A stretch of 64,000 bases of DNA from Rhineura floridana (Eukaryota; Chordata; Lepidosauria; Squamata; Rhineuridae). A model generated the notes under the pieces. It searched no databases, had not been told where the DNA came from, and was given only the letters and a program-made list of their open reading frames with translations. This document shows positions 59,070 through 64,000 of this stretch, in pieces; within the stretch, counting starts at the first letter, position 1, and every line of letters starts with the position of its first letter. The position numbers and the translations under genes were made by a program. Where the stretch lies: contig NC_084487.1 of NCBI RefSeq assembly GCF_030035675.1, forward strand, positions 32,344,474 through 32,408,473. The letters run 5' to 3'.

Positions 59070-59257
59070 CTCACAGCCAGCGCCTGGTTCATGTGAAGTC
59101 TCGCCTGAAGCAAGCCCCCAGATACCAAACCTTGGAGCGGGATCTCATCGAGTACCAAGAAAGGCAGCTCTTTGAGTACTTCGTAGTGGTGTCATTGCAC
59201 AAGAAGCAGGCTTGTGCCCCATATGTCCCTGAAGTCACCCAGCAGTTTCCATTAAAG
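59070..59257 (+). CDS. DENND2A: DENND2A coding exon 8, start of DENN module
   Basis: 188 bp, phase 1 to 0, acceptor cctttgtgtag and donor ttaaag/gtgggt. It encodes SQRLVHVKSRLKQAPRYQTL then ERDLIEYQERQLFEYFVVVS and LHKKQACAPYVPEVTQQFPL. LFEYFVVVSLHKK marks the beginning of the upstream DENN (longin-like) subdomain. Confidence 0.93.
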
Positions 59258-59436
59258 GTGGGTCATGTGATGGAGGGTGTCTTTGCAAACTTTCATCATC
59301 TAAAGTTGGTTGTTGAACAGAGAAACTACAAGTATTTTTCAGGGGGAAGGGGGTGAGATGGGCTTGCTTCAGACATGTGGAGAAATATTTCAAACTGGCC
59401 AACTTGAATGGGCTTAGCCTTATGCTCCATCAATTT

Positions 59437-59920
59437 GTCTACCATTGGCTACTAACCCTGATGGCTATGTTCTGCCTCCACTGTCAGAGGCAGTATACTT
59501 CTCCATACCAGTTGCTGGAAACTGCAGGAGGGCAGCGTGCTCTTTTGCTCATGTCCTGCTTGTGGATATCCCATAAGCATAGCCTTTTAAGTAGAGACCT
59601 TATCCCAGTCTATGTATTCACTGGAATTGCTTTTCAAGATCTTTTTGAAGTTGTTTTTTAAAGATGTTCTTAAGATCTCTTGTTTTAATATGCTTTTAGA
59701 GATGTTCTGTTTTAATATGTTTTAAATATTTTGTTTTTAACATGTTTTAAAGTGCTTTTAGTGTTTTTATTTGCTGCCCTGGGCTCCTTTTAGGAGGAAA
59801 GGCATGATAAAAATTTAATAAATAAATAAATAATCTGTTTGGCCAATGCAGGAACAGGATGCTGAACTAGATGGGCCATTGCCCTGATCACGCAGGCTTG
59901 TCTTACGTTCTTATTTGAGG
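59437..59920 (+). mobile_element. Old CR1 3' end interrupted by an L2
   Basis: 59437-59572 (ccattggctactaaccctga ... ggatatccc) and 59834-59920 (tctgtttggccaatgcagga ... acgttctta) are the two halves of one CR1 3' UTR when compared with 5150-5376. The L2 at 59573-59833 separates them. Confidence 0.82.
59573..59833 (+). mobile_element. L2 3' UTR nested in CR1
   Basis: From agccttttaagtagagacct to gctgccctgggctcctttta and an (AATA)n tail, matching the end of the L2 at 21535-21795. Confidence 0.82.
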
Positions 59921-59924
59921 AGAG

Positions 59925-60137
59925 ATTGTAGCTCAGTGGTAGAGCCACACATGCTTTGCATGCAGAGATGATACTTGATTCCATCCTGTGTCTCCAGTTA
60001 AAGAGTATTGGGTAGCAGGTGAACGGAAAAGCCTCTGGTTGAACTTAGAGAGCTGGTGCCAGTTAAAGCAGACTGCACTGGGTACGATGGTCAAACAGTC
60101 TGACCTGGAATAAGGCAGGTTTCTATGTTCTTGGATA
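59925..60137 (+). mobile_element. tRNA-derived SINE, second subfamily
   Basis: Head ttgtagctcagtggtagagc, box-B region degraded, tail taaggcaggtttctatgttc. Near-complete. Confidence 0.75.
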
Positions 60138-60460
60138 ACCAAGCAGCCTGACTGCAGATATCTCTGCAAAATGCTAGAGTTATCTCTGATGGTGTGGTAG
60201 GTGACATCAGGTTCACTTCCAAAGACCCTGATGCATGCTGAAGCTGGCTACAGAGAGGAATCCATAAGATGTGGTGGCAGCTAGAAGGAAAAACATGTGA
60301 AAGTCGGGTGAGTGAGACAAATAGCTGTGTTAATATCTTCCTGGCAGAAGTTCAGTCTCTGTCATCGCCTCTTTCTTGCATCGGGGAGGGGGGCGCAAAT
60401 CCTTCAAGCTATTTCACTCCCATCTAATCAGAAACATACCCCTTTCCCTTTGTCTGCTAG

Positions 60461-60570
60461 CTTGAACGTTCCTTCAAATTCATGAGGGAAGCAGAGGACC
60501 AACTGAAAGCCATTCCTCAGTTTTGCTTCCCTGATGCTAAAGACTGGACACCCGTCTGCCAATTTAACAG
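60461..60570 (+). CDS. DENND2A: DENND2A coding exon 9, followed by a GC donor
   Basis: 110 bp, phase 0 to 2, acceptor tgtctgctag. It encodes LERSFKFMREAEDQLKAIPQ then FCFPDAKDWTPVCQFN. The exon must end at aacag with the intron starting gcaagt (60571), since the next exon begins with t to give AGT (Ser) followed by GAG ACT TTC. Using the nearby gttaag as donor would put a stop codon at the junction. This makes a GC-AG intron. Confidence 0.9.
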
Positions 60571-60576
60571 GCAAGT
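60571..60576 (+). promoter_or_regulatory. GC-type 5' splice site (AG/GCAAGT)
   Basis: The bases gcaagt directly follow exon 9 and fit the known GC-donor consensus, which is strict at the other positions. Frame requires it, as explained in the exon entry. Confidence 0.88.
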
Positions 60577-60904
60577 TAAGTCATAGATTTTTCTTTCTTT
60601 CTGACACTCTTTCTCTCGCTCCACCCCCCATGATAGCACACCACCCCTATCCAAAATAGTGCTGCACAGTGGAATAGTAAGGCTCATCTCTTAGAATAAC
60701 TAGTTGTCAAATTGGGTTAGCTTCATGTAAGAACAAGGAATTGTCTTGTCCCGGATTCAGGTTAGAGACTTATCTAATCTAGCACTATCAACTGGCCAGC
60801 CTTCAGGAAGCTTGCAGGTGCATAGTAGACATGGCAAGACTGGAACCTTTCCCACCCACCACTCTACTTTTCTTTCTAGAGCCTGTGGTGCTAAGTGGTT
60901 AGAG

Positions 60905-61041
60905 CAGGCATGGGGAACATCTGGCCTTCCAGATGTTGCTTGACTACAACTCCCATCATCCCTTTCTATTGGCAGTGTTGGCTGGCATTGATAGGAGTTG
61001 GAGACCAATAATGTCTGGGAGGGCCACAGGTTCCCTATCTG
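60905..61041. mobile_element. Foldback hAT-type MITE (intron 9)
   Basis: Ends caggcatggggaacatctgg and cacaggttccctatctg; inner arms ctacaactcccatcatccct and gataggagttggagacca. Confidence 0.75.
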
Positions 61042-61359
61042 TAGGTTACAGTTTCAAGGCAAAGATCGGGGGATTCCAGGCTAAAATCCCCCACAGCCAT
61101 GATGATTGCTGGGTGTCTCTGAGCCACTCACATTCTCTCAGCGTAACCTACTTCATCCTCACAACAGCCCCCTGAATTGGGTGTGTGTGTGTTTATGCTG
61201 CTCTGACCTCTGTGTAAGAAGGTCAGGATATACATGCACTAAATAAAAACTCTGCAGGACACTCTCTCTGCCCACTTAGTATTCAAACATAGTTCCCTCC
61301 CTGCAGTCTGAAGTAGTGCATTCTTAGAAATTCCCCACCCCAGTGCGCTCCTTGTAGTG

Positions 61360-61497
61360 CAGGGCTGGGGAACCTTTGGGCCTCCAGCTATTGCTGAACT
61401 ATAATTCCCATCAACCCCAGTAAGCATAGCCAATGGCCACACATGATGGGAGTTGTAGTTCAGCAACATCTGGTGGGACAGAGATTCCCTACACCTG
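61360..61497. mobile_element. 138-bp foldback hAT-type MITE (intron 9)
   Basis: Ends cagggctggggaacctttgg and gagattccctacacctg; inner arms actataattcccatcaaccc and gggagttgtagttcagcaac. It ends 76 bp before exon 10, close to the likely branch-point zone. Confidence 0.82.
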
Positions 61498-61573
61498 CTA
61501 TAGTATGTGTAAAAGAAATCCTTATCAAGGCAGAGTTCATTCTTAACTCGTATTTCTCTCTCCCTCCTTTCAG

Positions 61574-61643
61574 TGAGACTTTCTCATTTGTCTTGACTAG
61601 TGAAGATGGGAGCCGACGGTTCGGATACTGCAGAAGGTTACTG
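61574..61643 (+). CDS. DENND2A: DENND2A coding exon 10
   Basis: 70 bp, phase 2 to 0, acceptor tccctcctttcag and donor ttactg/gtagct. It encodes ETFSFVLTSEDGSRRFGYCR then RLL, the conserved uDENN/core DENN linker with the SRRFGYCRRLL signature of the DENND2 group. A MITE ends 76 bp upstream of the exon and a dispersed repeat starts about 30 bp downstream. Confidence 0.93.
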
Positions 61644-61674
61644 GTAGCTATCTATAAAATAAAAGCCTGTGGTG

Positions 61675-61925
61675 ATTGGTCCATTAGGGCAAGTGGGGCA
61701 CTGCCCCAGCAAGCTCAGCCAGCCCCCAGCTGCCTACCTCCTTACTTACAACCAACCTCGGGGGTGGCACTAGCTGTCAGCTTCTACCTCTTCCTTTGTT
61801 TCAGGGTTGCCCTTGTAGAACTCAGCAGGGAGGAGGATGGGGACAAAACCAGAGTTACTTGGCTCTGCCTGTCATTAGCTCTGACTTCCTGAGTTATGCC
61901 CCACCAGTCCCGAAGGGCACCAGCT
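61675..61925 (+). repeat. Dispersed repeat, inverted relative of 47890-48165
   Basis: Contains ggtccattagggcaagtggg, ttgtagaactcagcagggag and agttacttggctctgcctgt in the order of the minus-strand copy in intron 2. Confidence 0.75.
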
Positions 61926-61959
61926 ATCACTGATAAAATCCTTCTAAAAAGAGTATGGT

Positions 61960-62185
61960 ATCAAAAAGCTCCCAGTTGCCCCCAGCTGGCAGTTGCGGAC
62001 AAGGAAGGGGCTGGCTTGTGCAGCTGTGGCAAGCTGAGCAGGCCCTAGCCAGCTGGGGAGTACTAGCCTCAGAGGGAGGCAATGGTAAACCCCCTCTGAA
62101 TACCGCTTACCATGAACACCCTATTCATAGGGTCGCCATAAGTCAGGATCAACTTGAAGGCAGTCCATTTCCATCAAAAAGGTGA
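61960..62185 (+). mobile_element. BovB-tailed fragment
   Basis: Ends with ctattcatagggtcgccata, agtcaggatcaacttgaagg and cagtccattt, the BovB-type 3' terminus, preceded by ggaggcaatggtaaaccccc as in BovB 5' sequence. It is either a BovB deletion product or a SINE that borrowed the BovB tail. Confidence 0.75.
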
Positions 62186-63565
62186 AGATTCTTCTATGCT
62201 GTCAGCACTCATCACATTTTCTCCAAAATGAAAAAAAATTAATGAACAAATCTTCCCAAAGGACGGCTGTGTTTGAATGTCAAAATAGTCCCAAGTTTAT
62301 CATGATGGGAACAACCCTAGCCTTCCCCCAGGCTAATGCATTCCCCCTGCCCTCTCCTTCTCTGGTGCGGCAAGGAGGAATTAAAAAACTCTTGCTTCCA
62401 TTTTTCATTAACTACAGCTTGTCATGGCATCTAACTCTAGGCAAATTTGAAGTGGTTAGTTTGAAGTCCCCTTCAAATTGCAGTTAATGAAATTCTTAAT
62501 CCTAAGAGAAGTACTACTGGATCATATAGAAGTTCACACCCAATAATATCTTCTATGAGAATTACCATAGCTTTAAAAAAAAATTCTACATTTTTACTCG
62601 GCCACCAAGTATATCTGAAACTTGCCTCCTTTTTCATCTAAAATGGGAGTTTGATTACATATTTTAGACTATAATCCTTTTTGAGAAACCAGAAACCAAT
62701 TTTCAAGATTTGTCAATGAATGGAAGATACACTTTTTTATTATTATTTCCCGTAATCAACATCTAAGGGCACAATCCTGAATGGAGCAATGGGTTAACTA
62801 CTCCATCCACAGCCCTGCAGTGCACACTGGCTGGGGCAGAAGATGCGGGGCAGGCAAATTGCTGCAGCAGCCTAGAGCTAGTGCAGCAGTTGGCCCAATG
62901 CCGTCACATAATGACAGTGGTGCCAGATCCAGCTTCTCCCCCACCCCTGAAACTGCCTCCAAGCCTGGCACAAATGGGGTTGATGGATGGATTGCACCCT
63001 AATTTGGGTTTATTGGGGAAAGAGATTAGCAGAACTAGCAGATTTCTGAAACCATTTCATCAAATATAGGAATTGTCCCTTCCTTGGTTAAATTAGACAC
63101 ATGGTGTTCCAGCCAAGTGTCAAAGTTACCAATTGTTCTTGCTGCTTGATACTTTGCTATAAAATATAGTGATGACGATAAGGCAATTTCCAGAACAAAT
63201 TGTTCCTATATTTATCTCACACTTTTTTCATTACAGCTTTTTGGGTTTCATTGCAGCACCACAATTCCCATTGTGCAAGCAGATCCAAGTATCCACTTCT
63301 CTCAGATGTTACAAACACTCAATATTTGAAATCACTTAGTTGGAGAAGTAATGAGATTTTTTTTTTAGAAAGTCTGAATAATAATTCTATTCCCTAGGCA
63401 TTTAGGGGTATATACTAATATTAATCATTTCACGTTTTTGTAAGGAGAACTAGGTTGGAGAAACCTGTCTTTTGTGCTATATACGGACTCGCCAAACATC
63501 TTGTTTCTCTTTGTTAACTACTATGTATTTGTGGTGGTATGTCTTTTGTCTGTCTCTCTTGAAAG
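62186..63565. other. Remainder of DENND2A intron 10
   Basis: 62770-63000 has weakly inverted ends (gggcacaatcctga and ggattgcaccct) and may be a non-autonomous element. Nothing else recognised. Confidence 0.45.
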
Positions 63566-63643
63566 CCTAGTGGGAAAGGGAAGTGTCTTCCTGAGGTTTA
63601 CTGCATTGTGAGCCGCCTTGGATGTTTCAACCTCTTTTCTAAG
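63566..63643 (+). CDS. DENND2A: DENND2A coding exon 11, last in window
   Basis: 78 bp, 26 codons, phase 0 to 0, acceptor tctctcttgaaag and donor tctaag/gtaagg. It encodes PSGKGKCLPEVYCIVSRLGC then FNLFSK, part of the core DENN domain. By analogy with the human protein about 340-370 further residues (rest of core and downstream DENN) lie beyond the window. Confidence 0.93.
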
Positions 63644-64000
63644 GTAAGGGAGAAGAAGATGGACAATACAGGTTATAGAAATGGGGGACGCTGGATGAAG
63701 AAGAGGATTTGTGCTGGGGCACCACTTAGAGTGGAGAGGAGAGATTTGCCATCTCCTGTGCTCTGAACCCTTGAGAAATTTCATCCGGAATATCTCCCTT
63801 CTTCACTCACTGGTCTTCCCCACTTGGTGGCTAATACATGGACTTTGCTTCAGAAACAAAACAAGGATGACAGTTAGTCCTAGGCTGATAACCTTGCTTT
63901 AGTTATTAGCAGGTATGAAATAATCTTATCCAAAGTTCTTAAAATGCATTACCTTTTTTTGCAGTTTAATCTTGTATAGCTATGAGAGAGCTCTTGAAAT
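63644..64000. other. Start of DENND2A intron 11
   Basis: Begins gtaaggg. No further exon was recognised before the window ends. Confidence 0.55.

Noticed and set aside
42845-63643. Assignment to the paralogue DENND2C
   Set aside because: The EDQLKAIPQFCFPDAKDW and LPEVYCIVSRLGCF stretches fit DENND2A better from memory, though a tree is needed to be certain.

Overview
The window is nuclear DNA from a vertebrate, most likely a squamate reptile (lizard or snake). The evidence is the repeat content: several RTE-BovB LINEs, a tRNA-derived SINE of the Squam/Sauria type on the minus strand at 28913-29213, young CR1 and L2 LINEs, many tRNA-SINEs ending in a CR1-like tail, and very many short foldback hAT-type elements. 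No bacterial or organellar genes, rRNA genes or CRISPR arrays are present. Species cannot be read from the sequence.

The one host gene I can support is the 5' part of DENND2A, a DENN-domain Rab exchange factor, on the plus strand. Eleven coding exons run from 42845 to 63643 and the gene leaves the window on the right. Their phases agree throughout and they spell about 777 codons: the long disordered N-terminal half, then the start of the DENN module. One intron (after 60570) has a GC donor instead of GT. Upstream noncoding exons may exist but were not recognised.

The first 42 kb hold no host gene that I can support and are a dense record of transposition. 1-1990 is a BovB fragment with an inverted second copy of its own 5' region. 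4716-5376 and 9428-11914 are two young CR1 copies about 99 percent alike over the shared part; the longer keeps 761 open codons. 12125-13245 is an internally deleted BovB. 14244-17215 is a LINE of another clade (Vingi/I-like, tentative) with clear target-site duplications. 21010-21795, 32915-34430 and 36290-36832 are L2 copies, and 38430-40050 is a further BovB split by an L2 tail. At 22100-22745 lies a fossil of the C-terminal part of a parvovirus capsid gene.

Non-autonomous DNA transposons are unusually legible here. Several have exact or near-exact 8-bp target duplications (2123-2238, 13619-14058, 18253-18390, 24518-25265, 30423-30539, 49275-49391, 52740-53243, 56490-57233), which places them in the hAT superfamily, and one at 43954-44163 has TA ends like a Tigger/mariner element. 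Repeats in the DENND2A introns belong to the same families. I see no new multi-gene system; the items most worth a second look are the parvovirus fossil, the GC-AG intron and the BovB inverted duplication.
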